From the NCBI RefSeq assembly GCF_004798705.1, contig NZ_CP039290.1, positions 3,472,001 through 3,536,000 on the forward strand: DNA of 64,000 nt, in the 5' to 3' direction. Shown in pieces: positions 27,551 through 36,309 of the stretch. The position numbers and the translations under genes were made by a program. This DNA is from Arthrobacter sp. PAMC25564. Its GTDB lineage: Bacteria > Actinomycetota > Actinomycetes > Actinomycetales > Micrococcaceae. Below the pieces are notes generated by a model that saw only the letters and a list, made by a program, of their open reading frames with translations, searched no databases and had not been told where the DNA came from. Position 1 is the first letter of the stretch; every line of letters begins with the position of its first letter.

Positions 27551-28309
27551 TCACTTTGCGGCTGTGCGGCAGCGGTCAAGGTCACCGTGCTGCAGCGTTG
27601 CGGTCAGCACCTCGGTCCCCGTCCCGGCGGCCTGGCGGATGATCAGCCCGTCCGGGCCCCAGAAGCCGCTCAGCCCGCAGGACGGCCCTGACGGCGTGCT
27701 GCCGCCCAGGTTGGCCAGCACCGTGAACATCCGGTTGTCCATCGCGCGGGCCCCGAGATGCAGGGCCAGGCGGCGTTCTTCCCCGGCGGCGTAGAGGGCC
27801 GAGACGGCGTAGATGTCCGCGCCGGCCGCCGCAGTGTCCCGGGCATGGTCCGGGTGGGCCGCGTCGAAGCAGATTGCCAGCGCGATCTTCCAGCCGTCGA
27901 GGTCAAGGACGGTTGCGTGCGTCCCGGCGCTGAAGAGCCGTTGCTCGGGTCCGTGCAGCCTCACCTTGAAACCGGCCTCCAGCCGGCCGGTGGGATGGAC
28001 GGCGAGCGAGGCCAGCCGGGGCGTGCCGTCCGGTTCCTTGAAGGCTGCCCCGACGACCGCGGTGATTCCGGTGCGCCGGCAGATCTCCCGGATGCCATCC
28101 AGCCCGTTGTCCGCTGCGCCCACCCACTGCCCGGGATCCGCCAGCAAGTCCAACTCATAGCCGAGGAGGGACAGTTCCGGAAAGATCACGAGCCGGGCGC
28201 CATGGGATTCGGCATCCTCGATGAGCCGGATGTGCTCCGGCACGTTGGCGGCCAGACCGCCGTCGAGGGCCTGGTACTGGATCGCGGAAAGCGTCAGCGG
28301 GGTGGTCAC
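27551..28309 (-). CDS. carbon-nitrogen hydrolase (nitrilase superfamily)
   Basis: A 252-residue nitrilase-superfamily amidase. The catalytic Glu-Lys-Cys triad is Glu45 (VIFPELSLLG), Lys115 (FKVRLHGPEQ) and Cys147 (ALAICFDAAH). Members cleave small amides, nitriles or N-carbamoyl compounds; the substrate cannot be fixed here. The GTG at 28309 has TAGGAT six bases upstream and no Shine-Dalgarno. The SOS-box-controlled small gene lies 74 bp upstream on the same strand and could add read-through transcription. Confidence 0.87.
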   Translation of the reverse strand: MTTPLTLSAIQYQALDGGLAANVPEHIRLIEDAESHGARLVIFPELSLLGYELDLLADPGQWVGAADNGLDGIREICRRTGITAVVGAAFKEPDGTPRLASLAVHPTGRLEAGFKVRLHGPEQRLFSAGTHATVLDLDGWKIALAICFDAAHPDHARDTAAAGADIYAVSALYAAGEERRLALHLGARAMDNRMFTVLANLGGSTPSGPSCGLSGFWGPDGLIIRQAAGTGTEVLTATLQHGDLDRCRTAAK

Positions 28310-28315
28310 CCTGCC

Positions 28316-28321
28316 ATCCTA
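28316..28321 (-). promoter_or_regulatory. leaderless -10 element of the nitrilase-family gene
   Basis: TAGGAT ends six bases before GTG 28309. Confidence 0.5.
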
Positions 28322-28383
28322 GGCACTCGGGGGCCGGGCCGGCACACCATCGGGCACGTCACCGGATGCGTCCTGACCGACGG

Positions 28384-28785
28384 TCAGGCGCTCGGAGCAT
28401 CCTCCCCTGAAGGTTCCGTGCAGTAACGGCCGACGGCCTCCTCCCGCAGGCCTTCGGCCCAGGCGGCCAGCCGTTGCGCGGCGCGCACATAGTGGAACAG
28501 CTCGGTGGGCGTGAGGGCATCGAGGTCGGTCTCGGACAGGCGGCGGGCAAGCTCCGCGCCGGGCGTCTGCGCCGAGAGGGCCGTACCCTCCCGATGCCAT
28601 TGGAGGTCAGCGGCCGGTTCCCCGGCAACCAGCCGCCTGAAGAGGAAGTCCACCACGCCCGGACTCATCGCCTTCAGCACGCCGGGCACCCCGCGGGGGG
28701 AAGCGTTTTTCTCAAATCCGTGTTTCTGAAATCCGTGTTTCTGATATCCATGTTTCTGAAATGACAGCTCTGATGCGTTGTCCAT
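28384..28785 (-). CDS. small SOS-box-controlled protein with pentapeptide repeats, DUF222-like C-terminal helices
   Basis: A 133-residue protein I cannot assign firmly. Residues 9-28 are a tandem pentapeptide (FQKHG, YQKHG, FQKHG, FEKNA). Then come VLKAMSPGVVDFLFRRLV and an Ala-rich helical stretch, LTPTELFHYVRAAQRLAAWA followed by EGLREEAVGRY. The latter resembles the N-terminal helices of DUF222/13E12-family HNH proteins, but no HNH domain follows. ATG 28785 has a TAACAT hexamer six bases upstream and a near-consensus LexA box immediately before that, so it should be transcribed only when LexA is cleaved. The 5' third is markedly AT-rich against its neighbours. It may be a truncated or domesticated DUF222 protein. 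Confidence 0.65.
   Translation of the reverse strand: MDNASELSFQKHGYQKHGFQKHGFEKNASPRGVPGVLKAMSPGVVDFLFRRLVAGEPAADLQWHREGTALSAQTPGAELARRLSETDLDALTPTELFHYVRAAQRLAAWAEGLREEAVGRYCTEPSGEDAPSA
28708..28767. repeat. 15-bp tandem repeat coding a KHG pentapeptide
   Basis: Four consecutive 15-bp units beginning TTTCT; the middle ones read TTTCTGAAATCCGTG and close variants. All are in frame with the gene on the minus strand. Base composition is about 40 percent GC, well below the surroundings. Confidence 0.85.
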
Positions 28786-28791
28786 GGACTC

Positions 28792-28797
28792 ATGTTA
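28792..28797 (-). promoter_or_regulatory. leaderless -10 element of the SOS-box small gene
   Basis: TAACAT ends six bases before ATG 28785 and is separated by one base from the LexA box. Confidence 0.55.
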
Positions 28798-28798
28798 T

Positions 28799-28814
28799 TA
28801 GAACATATATTCGA
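28799..28814. promoter_or_regulatory. LexA-binding SOS box upstream of the small repeat protein
   Basis: TAGAACATATATTCGA matches ten of twelve fixed positions of TCGAAC-N4-GTTCGA and lies directly upstream of the -10. Bound LexA would cover the promoter. Confidence 0.72.
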
Positions 28815-29005
28815 ATACAAGAGCCGGGCGGAAACCCCCTTCGGCCGCGGATTCTCCCCATCTCTGAGCGTTCGCCCGGCGTGGCGAAAGAAACCCGCGG
28901 CATGTCCGGGCATCGAGGGTCCAAAGTCGGGGAGAATCGGCGCTCCCGGGCCCTGCGCTCTCCGACCCGGCCCTCCCGCATGGCCGGATATGAGACGATC
29001 GGACG

Positions 29006-30286
29006 ATGACCCCGCGCGGAATGGCTGCCAGTTCCCGGACCGCCAGGGGCAACGCCGGCAGGGGCAAGGCTGCCAAGCGCAAACCTGCCAAGGGCAGGGC
29101 AATCAGTCCCCGGCTGGCCGGGATCGATGCCGCCCGCGGGCTGGCCCTGCTGGGCATGATGGCGACGCATGTGCTGCCCACATTCGAATCCAACGCGCAG
29201 CTTACGCCCACCTGGGCCGGGCTGGTGTTCTCAGGGCGGGCCTCGGCACTTTTTGCGGTGCTGGCCGGCGTCGGGCTGGCGCTGTCCACCGGGAAGCAGC
29301 AGCCGCTCGAGGGTTCCGCGTTGTCTGCAGCGCGCCGCGGCATCGCCTGCCGAGCCGTGGTGGTGGGCGCCGTCGGGCTCTCCCTGGGCGGGCTGGAGGT
29401 CAACATCGCCATCATCCTGGTCCACTACGCGGTGCTCTTCCTCTGCATCCTGCCGTTCATCGGATTCGGCGTGAAACGCCTTCTGGGACTCGCGGCCGGC
29501 TGGGTGCTGGCCGGCCCGGTCCTGGCCTTCCTGCTGCGGCCCTGGCTGCTGGCCGTGACACCGCCCCTGCAGTTGGGGCACAATCCCGGTTGGGATGATT
29601 TTTCCAGGCCGGCATCCTTGCTGGGTGACCTCTTCCTGACCGGCTACTACCCCGTGTTCCAATGGATCGCCTACCTGCTGATCGGCCTTGCGATTGGCCG
29701 GCTGGCACTGACGACGGCGGCCGTCCCGGTCCTGCTGCTGGCCGGCGGGACGGTGCTCGCGGTCCTCGCCAAGTGGTTCAGCATCGTGATGATGGAGGAC
29801 TGGGGCGGCCTGGCAGCCCTGCAGGCACGGTTCGCGGACCCGGCCTACCCCCTTGGCAGCCTCCTGCAGGTCAACCTTGCCGGCGTCGAACAATCCGGAT
29901 CATGGTGGTGGCTGGCCACCAGCGCCCCGCATTCGGGCACTGCGCTGGACCTCCTCCACACCTCGGGCGTCGCCGCGGCCGCCGTCGGGGCCTGCCTGCT
30001 GCTGGGCAGGCTCGGCCAATGGGTGGAGCTGGACCTGCTGCTCCCGCTTCGCGGCGCGGGCGCCATGACCCTGAGCCTCTATGCGGCCCATCTGTGCGTC
30101 ATGGCAGCGCTGCGCGGGCAGCCGCTGCCGGCCGGCTGGACGGTGGACCTGGTCTACTGGGTGCAGGCCGCCGCCGCCGTGGTGGTCGGCGGGGCATTCG
30201 CCGCGCTGGCATGGCGCGGGCCGCTGGAATGGCTGGCGCACGCCGCGAACCGGCTCGGGCGGTTTCAGCCGGCCCGCACGCGCTGA
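29006..30286 (+). CDS. membrane acyltransferase, heparan-alpha-glucosaminide N-acetyltransferase-like (DUF1624/DUF418)
   Basis: A 426-residue protein with a basic 35-residue N-terminus and about ten transmembrane helices. GIDAARGLALLGMMATHVLP at residues ~36-55 is the characteristic opening of the DUF1624/HGSNAT-like family, which transfers acyl groups across membranes to surface sugars. The C-terminal part (FQWIAYLLIGLAIGRL, MTLSLYAAHLCVMA) resembles DUF418. No acceptor can be named. The start at ATG 29006 lacks a good Shine-Dalgarno. It stands alone on the plus strand, divergent from the SOS-box gene. Confidence 0.82.
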   Translation: MTPRGMAASSRTARGNAGRGKAAKRKPAKGRAISPRLAGIDAARGLALLGMMATHVLPTFESNAQLTPTWAGLVFSGRASALFAVLAGVGLALSTGKQQPLEGSALSAARRGIACRAVVVGAVGLSLGGLEVNIAIILVHYAVLFLCILPFIGFGVKRLLGLAAGWVLAGPVLAFLLRPWLLAVTPPLQLGHNPGWDDFSRPASLLGDLFLTGYYPVFQWIAYLLIGLAIGRLALTTAAVPVLLLAGGTVLAVLAKWFSIVMMEDWGGLAALQARFADPAYPLGSLLQVNLAGVEQSGSWWWLATSAPHSGTALDLLHTSGVAAAAVGACLLLGRLGQWVELDLLLPLRGAGAMTLSLYAAHLCVMAALRGQPLPAGWTVDLVYWVQAAAAVVVGGAFAALAWRGPLEWLAHAANRLGRFQPARTR

Positions 30287-30310
30287 GCAAACCGGCGGCA
30301 GCGCCCGGCG

Positions 30311-30793
30311 TCAGGCTTGCGGTGCCTTGTCGTGGAACAGCCGGACCGCGTCGCGCATCGAGGCGCGGGCCCGCTTGCGGTCGCCGGCGGCGTCGTAGGC
30401 GCAGCTGAGCCGGAACCAGGAACGCCAGTCCTCCGGGGCTGCTTCCGCCTCGGCACGGTACTTTTCGAACTCCAGGTCCGCGGCCTGGCGGATGATCCGG
30501 CCGGCGGGCGTACGCGGCAGATTGTCCTCGGGCAGGCCGCCTTCGGCTTCGAGGACCTTGGCCATCCGCTCCGTGCGGGCGCCGAACAACAGCTCCTTGA
30601 CCAGGGCCCAGGCCCCGATGAAGGGCAGCACAAGGTAGCCGACCCCGATCGCCTTCGCCACAAGGTTGGGGTCGGACATGAGCAGCACCGAACGCTCGAA
30701 GGACACCACCAGGTAGAAGACCAGCAGCAGGGTGACGGCGCCGACCCAGATCTTGGTGCGGTTGGTTTTGAAGGCGGTCAGCGCGTTGGCCAT
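30311..30793 (-). CDS. conserved membrane protein with C-terminal TPR-like segment
   Basis: A 160-residue protein with two N-terminal membrane helices (IWVGAVTLLLVFYLVVSF and VGYLVLPFIGAWALVKELLF) and a cytoplasmic tail. The tail contains APEDWRSWFRLSCAYDAAGD and RKRARASMRDAVRLFHD, which looks like a single tetratricopeptide-type helical pair. No function is known. Its start lies five bases downstream of the dapB stop, so the two are almost certainly co-transcribed. That says little about its job. Confidence 0.8.
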   Translation of the reverse strand: MANALTAFKTNRTKIWVGAVTLLLVFYLVVSFERSVLLMSDPNLVAKAIGVGYLVLPFIGAWALVKELLFGARTERMAKVLEAEGGLPEDNLPRTPAGRIIRQAADLEFEKYRAEAEAAPEDWRSWFRLSCAYDAAGDRKRARASMRDAVRLFHDKAPQA

Positions 30794-30798
30794 GGCGC

Positions 30799-31557
30799 TC
30801 AGAGTCCCAGGTCCAGGTAACCGTCCAGGCCCACGGTGAGGCCCGGGTTCGCGGCGACGTTGCGGACGCCCAGCAGCACGCCGGGCATGAAGGAGGCGCG
30901 GTCGAAGGAGTCATGACGGAGGGTCAGCTGCTCCCCCGGTCCGCCGAGGAGGACTTCCTGGTGCGCAACAAGGCCGCGCAGGCGGACGCTGTGGACGCGG
31001 ACGCCGTCGACGTCGCAGCCGCGGGCGCCCGCACGCTCTGTGGTCGTGGCGTCCGGGCTGGGGGCCACCCCGGCGGCGGCACGCTCGGCCGAGATCAGCT
31101 GCGCGGTGCGTACGGCTGTTCCCGAGGGGGCGTCCACCTTCTCCGGGTGGTGCAGCTCGATGATTTCGACCGATTCGAAGTACTTGGAGGCCTTGGCTGC
31201 GAAGGCCGAGGCCAGCACCGAGCCGAGGGCAAAGTTGGGGGCGATCAGGACGCCGACGCCGGGCTGGCCGGCGAGGAGTTCCGCCAGCCGTGCCAGCTTC
31301 CCGGCGTCCCAGCCGGTGGTGCCGACGACGGCGTGGAGGCCGTGTTCGACGGCGAAGCGGACGTTGGCCTCGGTGCTTCCGGGGACCGTCAGGTCCACCA
31401 CTACCCGGGCGCCCGAAGAGAGCAGCGTGTCCAGCGGATCGTTCCGGCCCAGGACCGCCACGAGCTTCAGGTCCGCGGCGGCTTCGACAGCCTTCACCGC
31501 CTCGGCGCCCATGCGCCCGTTCGCGCCCAACACGGCGACTGCAAGTTGTTCGGTCAT
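30799..31557 (-). CDS. dapB: 4-hydroxy-tetrahydrodipicolinate reductase
   Basis: A 252-residue reductase of the diaminopimelate pathway. The dinucleotide-binding loop is VAVLGANGRMGAEAVKAV, the catalytic/substrate motif is EIIELHHPEKVDAPSGTA with the HH pair, and VAHQEVLLGGPGEQLTLRHDS is conserved near the end. The ATG at 31557 has TAGGGT seven bases upstream, so it has its own leaderless promoter despite lying behind the molybdenum genes. Confidence 0.96.
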   Translation of the reverse strand: MTEQLAVAVLGANGRMGAEAVKAVEAAADLKLVAVLGRNDPLDTLLSSGARVVVDLTVPGSTEANVRFAVEHGLHAVVGTTGWDAGKLARLAELLAGQPGVGVLIAPNFALGSVLASAFAAKASKYFESVEIIELHHPEKVDAPSGTAVRTAQLISAERAAAGVAPSPDATTTERAGARGCDVDGVRVHSVRLRGLVAHQEVLLGGPGEQLTLRHDSFDRASFMPGVLLGVRNVAANPGLTVGLDGYLDLGL

Positions 31558-31564
31558 GGCATCA

Positions 31565-31570
31565 ACCCTA
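31565..31570 (-). promoter_or_regulatory. leaderless -10 element of dapB
   Basis: TAGGGT ends seven bases before ATG 31557. Confidence 0.55.
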
Positions 31571-31701
31571 CTGCCGGGGCCGGTGCCGCCTCGAACCGGC
31601 GGCCAGCGTGACAGCCCCGCGCCGGGGCTGCTGCCTCCCGGAGCCGGCCGGTCCTCCTTGCCCGGGCCGACAGGTCCGGCCGGAACATCCGGCCGGACCG
31701 T

Positions 31702-32223
31702 TCAGCCGCCGGCGCCGACCCATTCGACGCTGCCGTCGGTGAAGAACTGTTCCTTCCAGATCGGCACCTGGGCCTTGATCCGGTCCACCAGTTCCGAGCA
31801 GACCTCAAAGGCCTGGCCGCGGTGCGCCGCCGAGACGGCGCAGACCAAGGCGGGGTCCCCGACCTCCAGCATGCCGATCCGGTGGGCTGCCCAGATCCGC
31901 ACCGGCTGCCGCTGCTGTTCCCCGACGCTGCCGGCGGGGGCGGCACCGCCGGCGCTGCCCTCGGGTCCCCGGTCGCCGGCCGGGACGGAGTGCTCCGCCA
32001 CGAGCCCGGCAACGACTTCGGCCATGACCTGGTGTGCCGTCGGGTGTGCGGTGTAACTGAGCCGGGAAACCTGCTTGCCGCCGTCGTGGTTCCGGACGAT
32101 GCCGCTGAAGCTCACCACTGCCCCGGCGGTATCCGACCCGACCGCGGCGATAGCCTGGTCCACCGAGATGGGCTCGGCGCTGAGCACCGCATGCACCACT
32201 TCAAACGCTGATTCAATGCCCAT
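31702..32223 (-). CDS. moaE: molybdopterin synthase catalytic subunit MoaE
   Basis: A 173-residue MoaE, which with MoaD-thiocarboxylate inserts the dithiolene sulfurs into cyclic pyranopterin. Conserved parts are GAVVSFSGIVRNHDGGK and LSYTAHPTAHQVM, then AAHRIGMLEVGDPALVCAVSAAHRGQAFEVC and IWKEQFFTDGSVEWVG. An insertion of about 30 residues (GDRGPEGSAGGAAPAGSVGE) makes it longer than the ~150 typical. Its start overlaps the mog gene by 11 bases. It is the last gene of the minus-strand Moco operon. Confidence 0.94.
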   Translation of the reverse strand: MGIESAFEVVHAVLSAEPISVDQAIAAVGSDTAGAVVSFSGIVRNHDGGKQVSRLSYTAHPTAHQVMAEVVAGLVAEHSVPAGDRGPEGSAGGAAPAGSVGEQQRQPVRIWAAHRIGMLEVGDPALVCAVSAAHRGQAFEVCSELVDRIKAQVPIWKEQFFTDGSVEWVGAGG

Positions 32224-32725
32224 GGCTGCCTTCCAGTTGGTCGCAGAGGTGTCCGAGGACGGGGTCCAGCACGCTCAGGCCGTCCATGACGCCTTTCGGG
32301 GATCCCGGGAGGTTGACGATGAACGTCTGGCCGGCCGCGCCCGCATGGCCCCGGCTCAGCATGGCCAGCGGCGTCTTGGCCATCCCGGCCCGCCGGATTC
32401 CCTCCATGATGCCCGGAATTTCCCGATCCAGCAGGGGAAGGGTCTCCTCGGGGGTGGCGTCGGTGGGGCTGAGGCCGGTGCCGCCGCTGGTGATGATGAC
32501 GGCCGGCTGCTGGGTCAGGAGCGCGCGGAGCGCGGCACCGACCGGCGCCCCGTCCGGCACAACGAGGGCGGGAAACGCCTCGAAACCGTGTTCGGTGAGC
32601 CAGTCGATGATGACGGGACCGGTGAGGTCCTCGTATATCCCGGCCGCGGCGCGGGTCGAGGCGATGACGACGCCAGCCTTCCGGCCCGTGGCTTCGCCGT
32701 GGCGGTGGGGTTCGGGCATGCTCAT
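32213..32725 (-). CDS. molybdenum cofactor protein of the MogA/MoaB family
   Basis: A 170-residue MogA/MoaB-type molybdopterin adenylyltransferase, which activates molybdopterin with ATP before molybdate insertion by Moe[21 protein letters not shown] at the start of the fold, [18 protein letters not shown] and [11 protein letters not shown] are the family landmarks. The ATG at 32725 overlaps the moaC stop in an ATGA arrangement; an in-frame ATG lies two codons later. Whether it should be named MogA or MoaB cannot be decided from sequence alone. Confidence 0.92.
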   Translation of the reverse strand: MSMPEPHRHGEATGRKAGVVIASTRAAAGIYEDLTGPVIIDWLTEHGFEAFPALVVPDGAPVGAALRALLTQQPAVIITSGGTGLSPTDATPEETLPLLDREIPGIMEGIRRAGMAKTPLAMLSRGHAGAAGQTFIVNLPGSPKGVMDGLSVLDPVLGHLCDQLEGSHGH

Positions 32726-33216
32726 AGGGTCCAGTCCCCGCTCTTGCCGCCGCTTTTGGCGAGCACCTTGATGTCGGTCAGGACCGCGTGCTTGTCCACG
32801 GCCTTGATCATGTCGTACATGCTCAGCGCCGCCACCGAGGCCGCGGTCAGCGCTTCCATTTCGACCCCGGTGACGCCGCGGGTCTTGACCGTGGCGAAGA
32901 CGGTGATCGAATCGGTGTCGAGTTCGAAGTCGATGGTGACCTTGGCGATCGGCAGCGGATGGCACAGCGGGATGAGATCCGCGGTCTTCTTGGCGGCCAT
33001 GATTCCGGCCACGCGGGCGACGGCCAGGGCATCACCCTTGGGCAGGTCCCCGGCCCCCAGCAGGCCCAGGACCTCGACGGTGCTCCGGACTGTCGCCGTG
33101 GCCGTGGCCTCGCGCGTCGACTCCGCCTTGTTGGACACATCCACCATCTGGGCCGTGCCATCCTGGCGCAGGTGGGTAAAGCCGTGTTTATTCTCTGCTT
33201 CGTTCACAACATCCAT
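32722..33216 (-). CDS. moaC: cyclic pyranopterin monophosphate synthase MoaC
   Basis: A 164-residue MoaC, which completes cPMP formation from the MoaA product. The signature [15 protein letters not shown] and [27 protein letters not shown] are clear. The latter supplies the conserved basic and acidic active-site residues. The start at ATG 33216 overlaps the moeA 3' end by 13 bases, and the gene overlaps mog at its other end, so it is part of one polycistron. Confidence 0.96.
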   Translation of the reverse strand: MDVVNEAENKHGFTHLRQDGTAQMVDVSNKAESTREATATATVRSTVEVLGLLGAGDLPKGDALAVARVAGIMAAKKTADLIPLCHPLPIAKVTIDFELDTDSITVFATVKTRGVTGVEMEALTAASVAALSMYDMIKAVDKHAVLTDIKVLAKSGGKSGDWTL

Positions 33217-34427
33217 ACTTCCACCTCCGCCCCCGCGGCGAGCGCCGCTGTTCCCTCGGGGACCTGGATGAGGGCGTTGGAGTGTGCCAGTGCATGGACC
33301 AGATGCGATCCGGCGCCGCCTTCGAGCCGGACGGTGCCGTCCGGGCCCAGCGTGCCGCGCCTGATCTGGTGCTTGTTCTGCGGGGAGCTCAGCGGTTCCG
33401 CGAGCCGCGCCCGGACGACAGTCCGTGGCGCTGGCGAGCCGAAGAGCTCCGAGAGCACGGGGCGGAGGAACATCTCGAAGGACACGAGGCAGCTGACCGG
33501 GTTCCCGGGGAAGCCCAGCACGGGAACGCCGTCGAAGCTGCCGATCCCCTGCGGGCCGCCCGGCTGCATCGCGACAGGCTGGAACTCAACGTCGTGCCCG
33601 TCCATCGCCTGCCGGACCACCTCATAGGCGCCCTTGCTGACGCCGCCGGTGGTGACGATCAGGTCCACGGCCGGGGCGTCCCGGCGCAGCAGTACGGCGA
33701 GCTCCTCCGGCCGGTCGGTGGAGATGCCGGTCCTCGTGACTTTCAGACCGGCCTGCCGCATCGAGGCCTCCAGCAAGGTGCCGTTGGAGTCGTAGATCCT
33801 GCCGGGCCCCAGCGGGCTGCCCGGTTCAACGACCTCGTCGCCGGTCGTGACCAGGAGAATCCTCAACGCCGGGTGGACCGGTACCTCGGTGTATCCCAGG
33901 GCGGCCAGCAGTCCCAGCTGCCCCGGGCCCAGGAATGTTCCGGCGGCGAGCGCCAACTCGCCCGCACGGATGTCGCTGCCGGCGTCACGGACAAAGCTTC
34001 CCGCCGCGGCGGCTGGCAGCCGGACGGTGGCCGGTGCCCCTGGCGCTGGGAAGGTGTCGGGGACGGCCTGTTCAATCGGTACGACGGCGTCTGCTCCCGG
34101 CGGCATCATGGCGCCGGTCATGATCGGGGCGGCCGTTCCGGGGGCCAGTTCCGCCGGGGCGGCACCCGCGGGGACGGGCGCGACGACGCGCAGCTCCGCG
34201 CCGCCGTCAGGCACGTCCGCGGTGCGGATGGCGAAGCCGTCCATCTGGGAGTTGGCGAACGGTGGCAGGTCCAGCGGGGCCAGGACGTTGGCGGCAAGCC
34301 CGCGGCCCAGGGCAACCAGGAGCGGTACGCGCTCGACCCGGTCCGGGGTGCGGAGCGGGGCCAGCAGCGCGCGGACCTTCTCGCGGTGCTCTTCCACGGT
34401 GACGTGCCGTGTCTGGGTGCGGTGCAT
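33204..34427 (-). CDS. moeA: molybdopterin molybdotransferase MoeA
   Basis: A 407-residue MoeA, which inserts molybdate into adenylylated molybdopterin. Conserved elements are [28 protein letters not shown], then [14 protein letters not shown] and [23 protein letters not shown]-terminal domain IV (residues ~330-407) completes it. AAAGG lies ten bases before ATG 34427. It follows the molybdo-oxidoreductase gene by 45 bp on the same strand. Confidence 0.95.
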   Translation of the reverse strand: MHRTQTRHVTVEEHREKVRALLAPLRTPDRVERVPLLVALGRGLAANVLAPLDLPPFANSQMDGFAIRTADVPDGGAELRVVAPVPAGAAPAELAPGTAAPIMTGAMMPPGADAVVPIEQAVPDTFPAPGAPATVRLPAAAAGSFVRDAGSDIRAGELALAAGTFLGPGQLGLLAALGYTEVPVHPALRILLVTTGDEVVEPGSPLGPGRIYDSNGTLLEASMRQAGLKVTRTGISTDRPEELAVLLRRDAPAVDLIVTTGGVSKGAYEVVRQAMDGHDVEFQPVAMQPGGPQGIGSFDGVPVLGFPGNPVSCLVSFEMFLRPVLSELFGSPAPRTVVRARLAEPLSSPQNKHQIRRGTLGPDGTVRLEGGAGSHLVHALAHSNALIQVPEGTAALAAGAEVEVWML

Positions 34428-34472
34428 GTGGTGGTGACCTTTGGCTCGGCGGGATGATTCGGGGCGGCCCGG

Positions 34473-36170
34473 CTACTTCACGCTAACTCTAACCGTGTGG
34501 TACCCGGTGGCCCCGCTGGGCGCGACGGGGGCCTGGTCCTCCACCTGCGGGACGCCGGCGAGGTCCGTGGCGCGGACCTGGACCTCGTGTTGGCCCGGGG
34601 TCAGCGGCAGCGCCAGCTTCCACTGGTACCAGGTGTCCTGGGAGATTCCGGGCGCCAGCTGGGCCGGCTGCCAGGGCCCGCGGTTGACCCGGAGCTCCAC
34701 TTTGCCGATGCCCGTGTGCTGCGCCCAGGCGACCCCGCCGAACGTCACCGTCCCGGCGCCCACGCTGCGCCCGTCCCGGGGCACATCGATACGGGAGGAC
34801 GTCTTGATGGGTCCGCGCTCGGACCAGCCCCGGGGTGTCCAGTAGCCGGCGTCGTCCGCGAAGCGGGTCAGCTTCAGCTCGGTGACCCATTTGGTCGCCG
34901 AGACGTAGCCGTAGAGCCCCGGGACAATCAGCCGGACCGGAAATCCGTGCTCCAGCGGGAGCGGTTCCCCGTTCATGCCCACGGCCAGCAGCGCGTCCCG
35001 GCTGTCCGTGAGGGCCTCCAACGGGGTGCCCGCGGTCCAGCCGTCCGCGCTGCGGGAGAGCACCATGTCCGCCCCCGGCTTGGGGCCGGCCAGGGCCAGC
35101 AGCTCGCGGACCGCCCAGCCGAGCCAGCGGGCATTGCCGATCAGGTCCCCGCCCACCTCATTGGAGACGCAGGCGATGGTCACATGCCGTTCCGTCAGGG
35201 GTTTGGCCAGCAGGGTGGCGAAATCCAGTTCGATCTCGCGTTCCACCAGCCCGGTCACCTTCAGCGTCCACTGCTCCGGATCGACCAGCGGGACGCGCAG
35301 CGCCGTGTCGATCCGGTAGAAGTCCTTGTTGGGCGTCACGAGCGGACCGAGGCCGTCCAGCTTGATCTCCGCGCCCGCCGGAATCGGGGGCGCCGGCGAG
35401 GCTGCGGCCGGGAGCGCCAGTTTGCTGCGCACCTCGCTGACGACGGCGGCGGCTCCCCTTAGCGTGGAGGCGAGCAATCCGCCGAGGACAGCGACGGTGG
35501 CCGTCCCGCCGAGCACCTGCAGGAAGCGGCGCCGGGCGGGCTCCCCCGGGGCCTGGACCGGGCCAGGGACGGGCCGGGGGGCGGGACCAGGGACAGGGCC
35601 ATGGATTGAGCCCGTCACGGGGACCGGCACGGGCCCCGACGCGTCCGTCTGCCGCCGTACGGCTGCACCGGCGTCGTGCGGGCCCGCCACCGGCCGCCAC
35701 TCCTCCAGCCGACGGATCAGCCAGCGCAGCAGCACCATGCCGACTACGGCGACGAGCAGCGGGACCGGGATCGCGTTCGCGGTCAGTTCGGCCCGGCCCA
35801 GCACAGCCGCGAGGCCCACCACCCCGAAGACCGCAATGATGGCAACCCCGGCGAAGCGGCGGCGCCGTTCGACGACCCCGGACAGGGCCGCCAGCGCGGC
35901 GATGACCAGCGCCATGCTGCCCAGCAGGGCCACCTTGTCGGAGGTGCCGAAGAGAGAGATCGCCCATTCCTTGACGCCGGGCGGGACCGCGTCGATCACG
36001 GCGCCCCCGACGGCTGTCACGGGTGACAGCGAGGGGCTCACGAGCCCGGCCGCGAGTTCGCCGAGCGCCACGCCGGTGCCGACGGCCACCACCCCGGCTG
36101 CCGCCGCCCACCGCGAGGGATGTGGGTTTCCGGTGGGCGCGGCTGCCGGCGCGGTCTGGATCGTGTTCAC
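34473..36170 (-). CDS. membrane-anchored molybdopterin-dependent oxidoreductase (sulfite oxidase/MsrP-like)
   Basis: A 565-residue fusion. Residues ~15-180 hold about four to five membrane helices (including VALLGSMALVIAALAALSGV and NAIPVPLLVAVVGMVLLRWL). A twin-arginine-like RRRFLQVLGG segment follows a Pro-rich linker, then an oxidoreductase molybdopterin-binding domain with the Mo-ligand Cys in HVTIACVSNEVGG, and a C-terminal dimerisation domain of the sulfite oxidase type. The electron acceptor is unknown and the substrate (sulfite, methionine sulfoxide or other) is not determinable. The GTG 36170 start has TATGCT six bases upstream. It heads the Moco operon, so its cofactor genes follow it directly. 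Confidence 0.88.
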   Translation of the reverse strand: MNTIQTAPAAAPTGNPHPSRWAAAAGVVAVGTGVALGELAAGLVSPSLSPVTAVGGAVIDAVPPGVKEWAISLFGTSDKVALLGSMALVIAALAALSGVVERRRRFAGVAIIAVFGVVGLAAVLGRAELTANAIPVPLLVAVVGMVLLRWLIRRLEEWRPVAGPHDAGAAVRRQTDASGPVPVPVTGSIHGPVPGPAPRPVPGPVQAPGEPARRRFLQVLGGTATVAVLGGLLASTLRGAAAVVSEVRSKLALPAAASPAPPIPAGAEIKLDGLGPLVTPNKDFYRIDTALRVPLVDPEQWTLKVTGLVEREIELDFATLLAKPLTERHVTIACVSNEVGGDLIGNARWLGWAVRELLALAGPKPGADMVLSRSADGWTAGTPLEALTDSRDALLAVGMNGEPLPLEHGFPVRLIVPGLYGYVSATKWVTELKLTRFADDAGYWTPRGWSERGPIKTSSRIDVPRDGRSVGAGTVTFGGVAWAQHTGIGKVELRVNRGPWQPAQLAPGISQDTWYQWKLALPLTPGQHEVQVRATDLAGVPQVEDQAPVAPSGATGYHTVRVSVK

Positions 36171-36176
36171 GCTTCC

Positions 36177-36182
36177 AGCATA
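36177..36182 (-). promoter_or_regulatory. leaderless -10 element of the molybdo-oxidoreductase gene
   Basis: TATGCT ends six bases before GTG 36170 and faces away from the moaA promoter 116 bp to the right. Confidence 0.5.
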
Positions 36183-36297
36183 GGTTCGCGGCGCCTTCAC
36201 GGCACGGTGCCGGGCCCCGCGACGGGTACGGGGCAAATCCGCACGGCATCCGCCAGATCCGTGACGGGACGGACGTGATGCTTGCCCCTGGGTGGCG

Positions 36298-36303
36298 TAG
36301 CCT
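36298..36303 (+). promoter_or_regulatory. leaderless -10 element of moaA
   Basis: TAGCCT ends six bases before ATG 36310. No Shine-Dalgarno is present. Confidence 0.55.
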
Positions 36304-36309
36304 GATTTC

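Noticed and set aside
28708..28767. Possible CRISPR-like repeats
   Set aside because: The units are directly adjacent 15-mers inside a coding frame without spacers.
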